Shown one piece after another: positions 15,908-24,039 of a stretch of DNA of 51,155 nucleotides; positions within the stretch are counted from its first letter, which is position 1, and each line of letters begins with the position of its first letter. A program made the position numbers and the translations under genes. Under the pieces are notes generated by a model. It worked only from the letters and a program-made list of their open reading frames with translations, was not told where the DNA came from and searched no databases. Source of the DNA: Christensenella sp964592155 (GTDB lineage Bacteria; Bacillota; Clostridia; Christensenellales; Christensenellaceae); contig CAZQDA010000008.1 in the NCBI GenBank assembly GCA_964592155.1, positions 1 to 51,155 on the forward strand, read 5' to 3'.

Positions 15908-16789
15908 ATGAAAGGAATTATACTCGCGGGAGGATCGGGCACGCGCCTTTATCCGCTCACAATCATGACAAGCAAGCAACTTTTGCCGGTCTATGACAAG
16001 CCGATGATTTATTATCCGCTTTCCACGCTGATGCTGGCGGGAATCAAGGATATTTTGATCATTTCCACGCCGGTGGATTTGCCGAGATTTGAAAGCCTGC
16101 TGGGGGACGGTTCCCAGTTTGGAATTTCACTTTCCTATAAGGAACAGCCGTCGCCGGACGGCCTTGCGCAGGCGTTTATTCTGGGTGAGGAGTTTATTGG
16201 GGACGATTCGTGCGCGATGGTTTTGGGGGATAACATTTTTTATGGAAACGGGCTTTCGCAGCTGATGGCTCAGGCGGTGGAAAACAAAAACCGCGCGACC
16301 GTGTTTGGGTATTATGTAGATGATCCGGAACGGTTTGGCATCGTGGAATTTGACGGACAGGGAAAAGCGCTTTCTGTGGAGGAAAAACCCGCGGTTCCCA
16401 AATCAAATTACGCGATCACAGGTTTGTATTTTTATGATAACCGTGTGGTGGAATACGCTAAGAATTTAAAGCCCAGCGCGCGCGGCGAGCTGGAAATCAC
16501 AGACCTTAACCGTGTTTATCTTGAGAAGGGAGACCTTGACGTTCAGCTGATGGGAAGAGGATATGCGTGGCTTGATACAGGAACGTTTGACTCGTTGATT
16601 GAAGCGGCGGAGTTTGTGCGTATGCTGCAAAAACGGCAGGGCATCGTGATGTCTGCGCCGGAAGAAATCGCATTCCGTAAAGGCTGGATCGATTGCGATA
16701 CGCTGCGCAAGAGTGCGGCAAAATATGGAAAATCTTCTTATGGACAGCACCTGAATGCTGTAGCGGAAGGGAAGGTGCTTGACATATGA
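15908..16789 (+). CDS. rfbA: Glucose-1-phosphate thymidylyltransferase
   Basis: RmlA makes dTDP-glucose from dTTP and glucose-1-phosphate, the first step of dTDP-L-rhamnose synthesis. The 293-residue protein has the nucleotidyltransferase signature ILAGGSGTRLYPLT, the KQLLPVYDKPMIYYPLS segment, VLGDNIFYG, and EKPAVPKSNYAITGLYFYD. The length matches the family. The stop overlaps the rfbC start (ATGA), so the two are translationally coupled. It acts in the cytoplasm with the RmlB, RmlC and RmlD proteins encoded nearby. Confidence 0.97.
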   Translation: MKGIILAGGSGTRLYPLTIMTSKQLLPVYDKPMIYYPLSTLMLAGIKDILIISTPVDLPRFESLLGDGSQFGISLSYKEQPSPDGLAQAFILGEEFIGDDSCAMVLGDNIFYGNGLSQLMAQAVENKNRATVFGYYVDDPERFGIVEFDGQGKALSVEEKPAVPKSNYAITGLYFYDNRVVEYAKNLKPSARGELEITDLNRVYLEKGDLDVQLMGRGYAWLDTGTFDSLIEAAEFVRMLQKRQGIVMSAPEEIAFRKGWIDCDTLRKSAAKYGKSSYGQHLNAVAEGKVLDI

Positions 16790-17331
16790 AAAAGAGGGAA
16801 ACCGGAATTGAAGGGCTTGTGGTGCTTGAGCCGGATTGCTTTGGCGACCACCGCGGATGGTTTATGGAGACCTACAGTAAGCCGAAATTTGAAGAGCTTG
16901 GAATCTCCTGCGAATTTGTGCAGGATAATCAGTCTTTCTCCGCGCAAAAGGGCACGCTGCGGGGATTGCACTTTCAAATTGAGCCGATGGGCCAGTCAAA
17001 GCTTTTGCGCTGTACGCGCGGCAAAATACTGGATGTGGCGGTGGATATCCGCAAAAGCTCGCCCACCTATAAAAAATGGTACAGCATAGAGCTTTCAGCG
17101 GAAAACAAACTGCAGTTTTTTATGCCCAGAGGTATGGCGCACGGCTTTGTGACGCTGAGCGACGATGTGGAGGTGCAATATAAGGTCGACAGGGTTTATT
17201 CGCCGGAATGCGACCGCTCCATTCGTTTCGACGATCCGCAAATCGGGGTGGACTGGGGAATTAAGGAGCCGATTTTGTCGGAAAAAGATTTAAAAGCACC
17301 GCTTCTTGCAGACAGCGACGCGAATTTTTAA
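16786..17331 (+). CDS. rfbC: dTDP-4-dehydrorhamnose 3,5-epimerase
   Basis: RmlC epimerises dTDP-4-keto-6-deoxyglucose at C3 and C5, the third step of the pathway. The 181-residue cupin-fold protein has the typical segments HRGWFMETY, FVQDNQSFSAQKGTLRGLHFQ with the catalytic His, LLRCTRGKILDVAVDIRKSSPTY, and FFMPRGMAHGFVTLSDDVEVQYK. It starts 4 bp before the rfbA stop. The gene order A-C here precedes a GGDEF gene, then B-D. Confidence 0.97.
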   Translation: MKKRETGIEGLVVLEPDCFGDHRGWFMETYSKPKFEELGISCEFVQDNQSFSAQKGTLRGLHFQIEPMGQSKLLRCTRGKILDVAVDIRKSSPTYKKWYSIELSAENKLQFFMPRGMAHGFVTLSDDVEVQYKVDRVYSPECDRSIRFDDPQIGVDWGIKEPILSEKDLKAPLLADSDANF

Positions 17332-17358
17332 GGGATGGCAGGGACGAGGTAACATCGC

Positions 17359-18420
17359 ATGAAAAGCCTGAGTGTGCAGAAAACGGACGAAGATCAATAT
17401 GTCAGGAAAGTATATTCCCAGATTATTCTGCTTTCTATATTGATCCATGTCTCTTATGTGGTTATTTTTGCCGCGCTTTCGTTTGTGATGCCGCTCATTT
17501 ACAATTTTTGCAGCATGGGGTACTATTTTATCGCTTTTATCTTTGTGCGCAAGGGCTTTTACCGTACTGCCGTGGCGCTGACGCATCTGGAAGTATGTGT
17601 GTTTGCGATTGTTTGTACGCTGCTCACAGGCTGGTGGACGGGAATACCCCTGTTTTTGATTGCGGCGAGCTCGCTCGTCTATTTTTGCCCCTATGATCAT
17701 AAGTTTATTCCATATTTATTTTCTGTGCTGGAAATTTGTGTGTTTATCCTGCTGCGGCTTTTTGCATGGGGCGGCGGGTACTTGTATCCGGAAGCCGCTG
17801 AGCCGGTGAATACGGCCGTCTTCATTTATAGCGCCTGCGTTGCGTTTGCCATTATTTTATATTCCGCATTCGTATCACGTATTTCGGCTACGGTAACCAA
17901 AAAGGTGCTGGAGAATGAAAATGAGGCGCTCAGCGCGCTTGCAAATTATGACCTTTTAACAGGGCTTTACAGCAGGCACGCATTTTTAACAAAATTAGAG
18001 GAATGCGCGGGACGCTATTTTATTGCGCTTGGCGATATCGACGATTTTAAGGCGGTAAACGACACCTATGGGCACATGTGTGGGGACGAAATCCTGCGCA
18101 AAATCGGGAAGATCATGAAAGAGTACTGTGAAGGGAAGGCGGATGTGTGCCGCTGGGGCGGAGAAGAATTTTTGCTTTTGATTCGCGGCGGAACTCTGGA
18201 AGACGCCCAAAATCTGGTCAATGGTTTGCGCAAAAAAGTGGAGAAGGCGGTGTTTTCTTTTGAAAAACAGCAGCTTCATATGACAATGACTTTTGGCATA
18301 GCAGAAAACATGGACGATCTGTCGCAGGATATGGACGCGCTGATTAACCTTGCGGACGAGCGGATGTATCAGGGGAAAAAACAGGGCAAAAACAGGGTGG
18401 TCCTGATCTCCGCAGAATAA
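17359..18420 (+). CDS. Membrane-bound GGDEF diguanylate cyclase
   Basis: The 353-residue protein has about six membrane spans (residues about 22-180), a short linker, and a C-terminal GGDEF domain (about 190-350). The domain starts NYDLLTGLYSRHAF, contains GDIDDFKAVNDTYGHMCGDEIL, and has an intact active site WGGEEF (about 265-270). The residues five before GGEEF (KADVC) do not form the RxxD inhibitory site, so product inhibition there is unlikely. It should make cyclic di-GMP in response to a membrane signal. The membrane region matches no sensor family that I recognise. GAGGT lies 8 nt before the ATG. It starts 27 bp after rfbC, within the dTDP-rhamnose cluster. Confidence 0.9.
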   Translation: MKSLSVQKTDEDQYVRKVYSQIILLSILIHVSYVVIFAALSFVMPLIYNFCSMGYYFIAFIFVRKGFYRTAVALTHLEVCVFAIVCTLLTGWWTGIPLFLIAASSLVYFCPYDHKFIPYLFSVLEICVFILLRLFAWGGGYLYPEAAEPVNTAVFIYSACVAFAIILYSAFVSRISATVTKKVLENENEALSALANYDLLTGLYSRHAFLTKLEECAGRYFIALGDIDDFKAVNDTYGHMCGDEILRKIGKIMKEYCEGKADVCRWGGEEFLLLIRGGTLEDAQNLVNGLRKKVEKAVFSFEKQQLHMTMTFGIAENMDDLSQDMDALINLADERMYQGKKQGKNRVVLISAE

Positions 18421-18428
18421 GGAAGCGT

Positions 18429-18458
18429 TTGTTTGCGAAGCGCACCATGTGATATAAT
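18429..18458 (+). promoter_or_regulatory. Promoter of rfbB
   Basis: TTGTTT (18429-18434) and TATAAT (18453-18458) are 18 bp apart, with TGA directly before the -10 as an extended element. It would let rfbB-rfbD-GT2 be transcribed separately from the upstream half of the cluster. Confidence 0.65.
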
Positions 18459-18497
18459 AAAAAATAACGAATCAAATAAAGGAGTAACAAAACGAAT

Positions 18498-19517
18498 ATG
18501 AAATTATTGATTACAGGCGGAGCCGGGTTTATCGGAAGCAATTTTGTATTTCACATGCTGGAAAATCATCCGGATTATGAGCTTGTTGTGCTTGACCTGC
18601 TGACTTACGCGGGCAATTTGGAGACGCTCAAGGATGTACTCGAAGAGCCGAACGTAACCTTTGTAAAAGCCGATATCGCCGATAGGGACGCGATGTTTGA
18701 TTTGTTTGAAAAAGAAAAGTTTGATGTTGTGGTAAATTTTGCCGCGGAATCCCACGTAGACCGCTCCATTGAAGACCCCGGCATTTTCCTGCGCTCCAAC
18801 ATCATCGGAACGCAGACGCTGATGGACGCGAGCCGCAAATATGGCGTAACGCGCTATCATCAGGTTTCCACGGACGAGGTATACGGCGATCTGCCGCTCG
18901 ATAGGCCGGATTTATTCTTTACAGAGCAAACGCCCATCCACACATCGTCCCCCTATTCCGCCTCGAAAGCGAGCGCCGATCTTCTGGTGCAGGCATACCA
19001 CAGAACATTTGGCCTGCCCATCACAATTTCGCGCTGCTCCAATAACTACGGGCCGTATCACTTTCCTGAAAAGTTGATTCCGCTCATTATTTCGCGCGCG
19101 CTGGCGGATGAAAAACTGCCTGTTTACGGCACGGGCGAAAATGTGCGCGACTGGCTGTATGTGCGCGACCATTGCGCCGCCATCGACAGGATTCTGCACG
19201 ATGGCAGGGTAGGGGAAGTATATAACATTGGCGGACACAATGAACGCACCAATTTGGAGGTGGTGAAGACCATTTTAAAAGAGCTTGGAAAGCCGGAAAG
19301 CCTGATTTCGTTTGTAACGGACAGGGCAGGGCATGATATGCGCTATGCGATTGACCCCACCAAGATGATGAATGAGCTTGGATGGGAGCCTACCACCACC
19401 TTTGACGAAGGCATCAAGCAAACCGTGAAGTGGTACCTTGACAATGAAGACTGGTGGAAAAACATTGTGAACGGCGAATATCAGAATTATTACCAGAAGA
19501 TGTACGCCGGAAGATAG
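18498..19517 (+). CDS. rfbB: dTDP-glucose 4,6-dehydratase
   Basis: RmlB converts dTDP-glucose to dTDP-4-keto-6-deoxyglucose. The 339-residue protein is an extended short-chain dehydrogenase with the NAD-binding GGAGFIGSNF at residues 7-16, AAESHVDRSI, the substrate-binding STDEVYGDLP segment, and the catalytic YSASKASADLLV (YxxxK). AAAGGAG precedes the ATG. It has its own promoter just upstream. The gene is followed by rfbD after 11 bp. The cluster as a whole encodes all four dTDP-rhamnose enzymes. Confidence 0.97.
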   Translation: MKLLITGGAGFIGSNFVFHMLENHPDYELVVLDLLTYAGNLETLKDVLEEPNVTFVKADIADRDAMFDLFEKEKFDVVVNFAAESHVDRSIEDPGIFLRSNIIGTQTLMDASRKYGVTRYHQVSTDEVYGDLPLDRPDLFFTEQTPIHTSSPYSASKASADLLVQAYHRTFGLPITISRCSNNYGPYHFPEKLIPLIISRALADEKLPVYGTGENVRDWLYVRDHCAAIDRILHDGRVGEVYNIGGHNERTNLEVVKTILKELGKPESLISFVTDRAGHDMRYAIDPTKMMNELGWEPTTTFDEGIKQTVKWYLDNEDWWKNIVNGEYQNYYQKMYAGR

Positions 19518-19528
19518 GAGTCATAAGA

Positions 19529-20383
19529 ATGAAAGTATTGATCACAGGAGTGAAGGGACAGCTTGGCTTTGACGTTGTGCGGCACCTTGACGCACGCGGC
19601 ATTGAAAACCGCGGTGTGGATATCGATGATTTTGATTTAACGGACGAGCAGGCTGTGCTTGCTTATGTGCAGGAATATCAGCCCACGTGTATCGTGCACT
19701 GCGCGGCTTACACAGCTGTGGACAAGGCAGAGAGTGATCGTGAAAAGTGCTATGCCGTCAATGTGACCGGTACGAAAAATATTGCGCTTGCCGCAAAGGC
19801 CGTGGGCGCGGAGATGATGTATATCAGCACGGATTACGTGTTCGACGGTTTTTCCAAAGACACTCCGTGGGAACCAGATGACAAAAAAGAGCCGCAAAAT
19901 GTATACGGACAGACAAAATACGAGGGCGAGCTTGAGGTGCAGAAGCTGCTTTCGGACTATTATATTTTGCGCATCTGCTGGGTGTTCGGCAAGAACGGCA
20001 GCAATTTTATCAAAACCATGCTGCGCATCGCGGATACCAAAGAGCAGGTCAGCGTGGTTGCCGACCAGCACGGCGCGCCCACCTATACCTACGATGTGGC
20101 GAAGCTCATTTGCGATATCATTGCTTCGCACAAGTTTGGCATTTATCAGGCGTCAAACGAGGGAGATATTACATGGTATGATTTTGCCGTGGAGATTTTC
20201 CGTCAGGCGGGAAAAGGAATCCAGGTGATTCCTGTGACAACCGAGGAATACGCGAAAATGTATCCCACCGCGGCTTCGCGCCCCAAAAATTCACGGATGT
20301 CCAAACAGGCGCTTATTGAGGCCGGATTTGAGCTTCTGCCGGATTACAAGGACGCAATCGCAAGATATCTGAAAGAGATATAG
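19529..20383 (+). CDS. rfbD: dTDP-4-dehydrorhamnose reductase
   Basis: RmlD reduces dTDP-4-keto-L-rhamnose to dTDP-L-rhamnose, the last step. The 284-residue protein begins MKVLITGVKGQLGFDVV (GxxGxxG nucleotide-binding site) and has DLTDEQAV, HCAAYTAVDKAESD, the STDYVFDG segment, YGQTKYEGE (catalytic YxxxK) and RPKNSRMSKQAL near the end, all typical of RmlD. The ATG at 19529 is chosen over an in-frame ATG at 19454 inside rfbB because AGGAG lies 8 nt before it and the nucleotide-binding strand starts there. Confidence 0.96.
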   Translation: MKVLITGVKGQLGFDVVRHLDARGIENRGVDIDDFDLTDEQAVLAYVQEYQPTCIVHCAAYTAVDKAESDREKCYAVNVTGTKNIALAAKAVGAEMMYISTDYVFDGFSKDTPWEPDDKKEPQNVYGQTKYEGELEVQKLLSDYYILRICWVFGKNGSNFIKTMLRIADTKEQVSVVADQHGAPTYTYDVAKLICDIIASHKFGIYQASNEGDITWYDFAVEIFRQAGKGIQVIPVTTEEYAKMYPTAASRPKNSRMSKQALIEAGFELLPDYKDAIARYLKEI

Positions 20384-20387
20384 ACTG

Positions 20388-21305
20388 ATGCAGCCGCTGA
20401 TTTCAGTTGTGATTCCATCCTATAACTATGAAACTTATCTCTGCGGGGCGATTGAATCAGTCGCGGCGCAGAGCTATCAACAGCTTGAGCTTGTGGTGAT
20501 GGACGACTGCTCCAAAGACGCGAGCTTTGAAAAAGCAAGCGCGCTTTTGGAACAGGAATCCATGCAAAAGCGGTTTGCGGGAAGAATTGTGCTGCGCAAA
20601 AACGAACGGAATCTGGGCGCGCACGAGACCATCAATGAAGGGCTCAGAGCATCAAGCGGCGACTATCTCGCGATCTTGAACGCGGACGACCTATACGAAT
20701 CAAACCGTTTTTCCGTCATGATGGACGCGCTGCAAAAGCAAAGCTCCATGTGGGGGTTTTCGCGCGTCAAATGTATCGGCGCGGACGGCGCGCGGAGCAA
20801 AGACGATCAGGCAAAAACGTTTGAGGCAATTCAGGAAAAACTGGAGGGCAAACGGTTTGCAGCGCTGGCGGCGGTTGCTGAAAACGTGAGTATTTCTACA
20901 GGCAATTTGCTATTCGCAAGAGAGCTGTTTGACGGGATCGGCGGGTTTAAGAATTATCGGTATGTCCATGACTATGATTTCTTTTTGCGCGCGTGCTTAT
21001 ACGATGAGCCTGTCTTTGTAAAAGAAACGGCGTATCGTTACCGCCTGCACGGTGAAAACTCGTTTTTGTCCCTGCAAGAGGAGGGCGTGCGTGAAAACCG
21101 CGTAGTGTGGCTGGAGTTTTACCGCGAAGTACAAAAAGGCAATATCGCAAACCATTTGATTCTGGAAAATCCGGCATATGTGCAGGAATTTTATGAAGCA
21201 GTGCGCAAGGAAGGCGAAAAAAAAGCGAAGCTGTGGAAGCTGGCGGGAAATCCGCTGATGCGCGCGGGGCTCAAGGTATTCAAAAAGCGTTATCATATGG
21301 ATTAA
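20388..21305 (+). CDS. GT2-family glycosyltransferase
   Basis: The 305-residue protein starts with the family 2 signature PLISVVIPSYNYETYLCGAIESVAAQSY, then VVMDDCSKDAS and the DxD region YLAILNADDLYESNRF. The acceptor-side segment GGFKNYRYVHDYDFFLRACLYDEP and RLHGEN are typical. It starts 4 bp after rfbD, so it is the last gene of the rhamnose cluster and may add rhamnose or the next sugar to a surface polysaccharide. The donor and acceptor cannot be fixed from the sequence. A strong terminator follows. Confidence 0.88.
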   Translation: MQPLISVVIPSYNYETYLCGAIESVAAQSYQQLELVVMDDCSKDASFEKASALLEQESMQKRFAGRIVLRKNERNLGAHETINEGLRASSGDYLAILNADDLYESNRFSVMMDALQKQSSMWGFSRVKCIGADGARSKDDQAKTFEAIQEKLEGKRFAALAAVAENVSISTGNLLFARELFDGIGGFKNYRYVHDYDFFLRACLYDEPVFVKETAYRYRLHGENSFLSLQEEGVRENRVVWLEFYREVQKGNIANHLILENPAYVQEFYEAVRKEGEKKAKLWKLAGNPLMRAGLKVFKKRYHMD

Positions 21306-21370
21306 AGTACGTCACAAAAAATTCACAGAAAAACCGCTTGTGGGCGGCTTAAGTTTATGTTAATATAGTG

Positions 21371-21401
21371 CTTGTCGCCCTTGGGCGGCAAGTTTTTTAT
21401 T
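21371..21401 (+). terminator. Intrinsic terminator of the rhamnose cluster
   Basis: CTTGTCGCC (21371-21379) pairs with GGCGGCAAG (21384-21392) with one G-T pair, and TTTTTTATT follows. Confidence 0.82.
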
Positions 21402-21418
21402 GCAACGCAATGAGTCAC

Positions 21419-21447
21419 CCGCACGCGCAATGCGTATGCGCGTGCGG
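21419..21447 (+). promoter_or_regulatory. Leader hairpin before the second MATE gene
   Basis: A perfect 11-bp GC-rich stem, CCGCACGCGCA with TGCGCGTGCGG, encloses a 7-nt loop. No T-run follows, so it is not a terminator. It lies 18 nt 5' of the start of the SD region and 28 nt before the ATG. It could be an operator, an mRNA-stabilising hairpin or an attenuator part. Confidence 0.5.
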
Positions 21448-21475
21448 ATTCTCTGAGAAAGAAAGGAGCGGATTT

Positions 21476-22885
21476 ATGACGGAGCTTGTAAAAAACAAAG
21501 GACTGATGAAATTGTTTGCTGCAATCGCCCTGCCTGTGGCCTTGCAGAATTTGCTGACCTATGCGGTGGGACTCATGGATTCGGTCATGGTGGGTTCTCT
21601 TGGAGAAGTGCAGCTTTCGGCTGTCACGGTGGCAAACCAGCCATTCTTTTTGTTTATGATGTGCATGTTTGGCCTGTCATCAGGCGCGTGCGTGCTGATT
21701 TCACAATATTGGGGCAAAAAAGACACGGACACCATCTCCAAAATTTTGGGGATTGTACTCAAAATCGCGCTTGGCGTCGGAATAGTGGTTACGGTTCTGG
21801 TGGCGTTATTTCCGCGGCAGGTGATGGAGCTTTACACCGATGACGTGCAGGTGGTGGAATACGGCGTACAATATCTGCGGGTCGCGATTTTTTCCTATCT
21901 TCCGTTTGCGTTCACAAACTCTTACCTTACCTGTGTGCGCAGTGTGGAACGGGTGAAGATTGCGGTCGTTACCTATAGTATTTCCTTTTGCGTCAACGTG
22001 TTTTTCAATTATATGTTCATCTTTGGAAAGTTCGGCGCGCCCGCTTTGGGCGTTGCGGGTGCGGCAGTCGGCACGATCATTGCGCGCGCGGTGGAATTTG
22101 TGATCGTTTTCTTTTACGCCAAAAAGGAAACGCGCGTTACGATAAAGCTGCGTTATATTTTCCGGTCGGAAAAGTGGATTTTCAGGGACTACATCAAGTT
22201 TGCGCTGCCTGTGCTGGTGAACGAAATGCTGTGGGCGGTGGGCTCTTCCGCGCATACTGCGGTTTTGGGACGCATGAGCGTATCGGCTGTGGCCACGGTT
22301 TCCATCGTATCCACTGCCATGCAAATCATGACGGTATTCATCTATGGAGCGGCTTCGGCTACGCTTGTGATTGTAGGAAAGTATATTGGAGAGCGCAAGT
22401 ATGATCTTGCGAAAAAAAGCGCGAATTCGCTGGTGCTTGCGAATATCATTATCGCTGCCATTACGGCGGGAGCATTTTTACTGCTCAAGGATACCTTCAT
22501 GAGCTTTTATTCGATTACGGAAGACACGCGCGTTGCGCTCAATGGAACGATGTACGCCTCAGCAATCATTATCCTGTTTTACGCGGTCAACATGGCGTGC
22601 ATTGTGGGCGTATTTCGCGGCGGAGGGGATACCATCTATGCGATGTATCTCGATCTCATTGCGATGTGGGCGATTGCGATTCCCCTTGGCGCGTTGGGCG
22701 CGTTTGTTTGGGGACTTCCCATTCCGGTCGTTTATTTCCTGCTCCGGTCGGATGAGGTGGTGAAAGCGATTGTGTGTCTGGTACGCATGAAAGGCGGAAA
22801 GTGGCTGAAGGTGGTCACGCGTTCACATGACGGAAAGACGGACGCGGGCGTTATGCGCCCCGAGGCAAACGAGATACTGGAGTGA
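21476..22885 (+). CDS. MATE-family efflux transporter
   Basis: The 469-residue protein has 12 predicted spans. Typical features are LMKLFAAIALPVALQNLLTYAVGLMDSVMVGSLGE at the start, ACVLISQYWGKKD, and the second-half segment VNEMLWAVGSSAHTAVLGRMS. It is only distantly similar to the MATE protein at 12.5 kb and belongs to a different subgroup. The ATG at 21476 is supported by AAGGAG and the conserved N terminus; the open frame extends upstream through the terminator and hairpin, which is unlikely to be coding. The GNAT gene starts 3 nt after its stop codon. Substrate unknown. Confidence 0.9.
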   Translation: MTELVKNKGLMKLFAAIALPVALQNLLTYAVGLMDSVMVGSLGEVQLSAVTVANQPFFLFMMCMFGLSSGACVLISQYWGKKDTDTISKILGIVLKIALGVGIVVTVLVALFPRQVMELYTDDVQVVEYGVQYLRVAIFSYLPFAFTNSYLTCVRSVERVKIAVVTYSISFCVNVFFNYMFIFGKFGAPALGVAGAAVGTIIARAVEFVIVFFYAKKETRVTIKLRYIFRSEKWIFRDYIKFALPVLVNEMLWAVGSSAHTAVLGRMSVSAVATVSIVSTAMQIMTVFIYGAASATLVIVGKYIGERKYDLAKKSANSLVLANIIIAAITAGAFLLLKDTFMSFYSITEDTRVALNGTMYASAIIILFYAVNMACIVGVFRGGGDTIYAMYLDLIAMWAIAIPLGALGAFVWGLPIPVVYFLLRSDEVVKAIVCLVRMKGGKWLKVVTRSHDGKTDAGVMRPEANEILE

Positions 22886-22887
22886 CG

Positions 22888-23346
22888 ATGGAAGAGATTT
22901 TGAATGCGCAGGCAGGCGATCTGCAAGAAATACTACAGCTGCAATACCTTGCCTACCGAAGCGAGGCGGAGACATTGAATGACTTTTCGATCCAGCCGCT
23001 CACGCAAACGATGGACGAACTGAAAAAGGAATTTTGCGAAGGCATTGTATTAAAGGCTGTGGAAAATGGAAAAATTGTAGGATCGGTTCGTGCGAAAAAA
23101 GAGAACGGAACGCTCCTGATCGGCAAACTGATGGTGCATCCGCAAAAACAGGACAAAGGTCTTGGAAAAAGATTGCTTCAGGCAATGGAAGAGGCTTGCC
23201 CCAGCGGGCGGTATGAGCTTTTTACGAGAGCGAAAAATGAAAAAAATGTTCGTTTTTACGAGCGCGCGGGCTATACGGCATATACGCTCAGGCAAGTGCC
23301 GGGCGGACCGGAAATGGTGTTTTTGGAAAAACGCAGAACGCTTTGA
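22888..23346 (+). CDS. GNAT-family N-acetyltransferase
   Basis: The 152-residue protein is a compact GNAT enzyme. GKLMVHPQKQDKGLGKRLLQAMEE is the acetyl-CoA-binding motif A, and LFTRAKNEKNVRFYERAGYTAY is motif B, with the common FYERxGY signature. GGAG lies 5 nt before the ATG at 22888; a GTG at 22882 is an alternative. It follows the MATE stop by 2 bp and is probably cotranscribed with it. Export plus acetylation is a common resistance pairing, but no substrate can be named. Confidence 0.87.
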   Translation: MEEILNAQAGDLQEILQLQYLAYRSEAETLNDFSIQPLTQTMDELKKEFCEGIVLKAVENGKIVGSVRAKKENGTLLIGKLMVHPQKQDKGLGKRLLQAMEEACPSGRYELFTRAKNEKNVRFYERAGYTAYTLRQVPGGPEMVFLEKRRTL

Positions 23347-23415
23347 GATTAGGCAGCCACAGAGCGGAAACAACCGGTGATGCGCACAAACATGCGTGCG
23401 TGTTGCCGGATGCGT

Positions 23416-23448
23416 CACAATAAAAGGCCGCCCATACTGGACGGCCTT
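23416..23448 (-). terminator. Intrinsic terminator of the zinc-ribbon gene
   Basis: AAGGCCG (23424-23430) and CGGCCTT (23442-23448) pair. On the minus strand the stem is followed by TTATTG after TT, giving a short T-run. It could also slow plus-strand transcription from the GNAT gene. Confidence 0.7.
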
Positions 23449-23465
23449 ACAATTTTGCCTACTTT

Positions 23466-23639
23466 TTAGCCTTCATAGTCTCTTCTGTAATTGTTTCTCT
23501 GCTGCTTTCTGGACTTTCTGCAAGCGGGGCATCTGACGGGATCGTTTTCAAACCCTTTCTCTTTGTAGAATTCCTGTTCACCTTCTGTAAAAACGAATTC
23601 GCTGCCGCAATCTTTGCAAATTAATGTTCTGTCTGCCAT
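23466..23639 (-). CDS. Small zinc-ribbon protein
   Basis: The 57-residue protein has two CxxC knuckles, C8-KD-C11 (LICKDCGSEFVFTEGEQEFY) and C37-PA-C40 (VRCPACRKSRKQQRN), with a basic C-terminal tail. This matches the probable zinc-ribbon family of very small Firmicutes proteins that begin MADKTLTCKDCG. Their function is unknown; a nucleic-acid-binding role is a guess from the basic tail. AGGAGG lies 10 nt before the ATG at 23639. The longer frame to 23717 adds residues upstream of this good SD site and is rejected. It has its own promoter and terminator. Confidence 0.88.
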   Translation of the reverse strand: MADRTLICKDCGSEFVFTEGEQEFYKEKGFENDPVRCPACRKSRKQQRNNYRRDYEG

Positions 23640-23747
23640 GTTATAGCATCCTCCTAAAAAATTTTTGGGAAAAGAGACCGGCTTTAAAAATTTCCCCCAA
23701 ATATTTTTCGAAGGCAAGTTTTAATTTGTGGGTCTTTTTCTGCTTGT

Positions 23748-23777
23748 ATTCTAACACAGGAAATAAGGGCTTGACAA
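23748..23777 (-). promoter_or_regulatory. Promoter of the zinc-ribbon gene
   Basis: On the minus strand TTGTCA (23777-23772) and TAGAAT (23753-23748) are 18 bp apart. Confidence 0.6.
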
Positions 23778-23836
23778 TGTTTTTCGCCAAAATATCATAA
23801 TTTTCTGTGAAAATATTTTTCCGATGTAAAAATTTG

Positions 23837-23930
23837 TGATATAATCAATATAATATATCATGGGTTTCTGTATTTTTTTATTGGAAAAGAGAACCTGTGA
23901 GGCGAAAAAACCGCACATGAAGCGGTTTTT
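23837..23930 (+). ncRNA. Possible small RNA or terminated leader
   Basis: TGATATAAT (23837-23845) is an extended -10 promoter, nearly the same as that of rfbB (TGTGATATAAT in both). About 60 nt after the expected start lies an intrinsic terminator, AAAAACCGC paired with GCGGTTTTT (23906-23914 and 23922-23930). Between them the only frame encodes 31 residues and has no SD site. The unit would yield an RNA of about 80 nt, or act as an attenuator for the DUF1934 gene downstream. Confidence 0.4.
23905..23930 (+). terminator. Intrinsic terminator in the DUF1934 upstream region
   Basis: Nine-base perfect arms AAAAACCGC and GCGGTTTTT enclose a 7-nt loop. The T-run is part of the downstream arm. Confidence 0.7.
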
Positions 23931-23971
23931 AAAGCAATTTAACTTAATATAGGTAATGCAAACCTTACGAT

Positions 23972-24039
23972 AAATCGCTTGCATGTGCAATTGATACCAA
24001 AAGTTTGTAAAGGGCCTTTTGACAAATTGCTATAAGCGA
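23972..24039 (+). repeat. Dispersed hairpin repeat, copy A
   Basis: Positions 23972-24033 match copy B (27700-27761, other strand) at 53 of 62 bases without gaps. The element is an imperfect palindrome: TCGCTT (23975-23980) with AAGCGA (24034-24039), then GCAATT with AATTGC, then CAAAAG with CTTTTG, around a TTTGTAAAGGGC centre. It carries TTGCATGTGCAA near the left end. It lies just before the SD of the DUF1934 gene. Confidence 0.75.

Noticed and set aside
23859..23954. 31-codon frame in the 23.8-kb intergenic region
   Set aside because: It has no SD and runs through a terminator, so it is unlikely to be translated.
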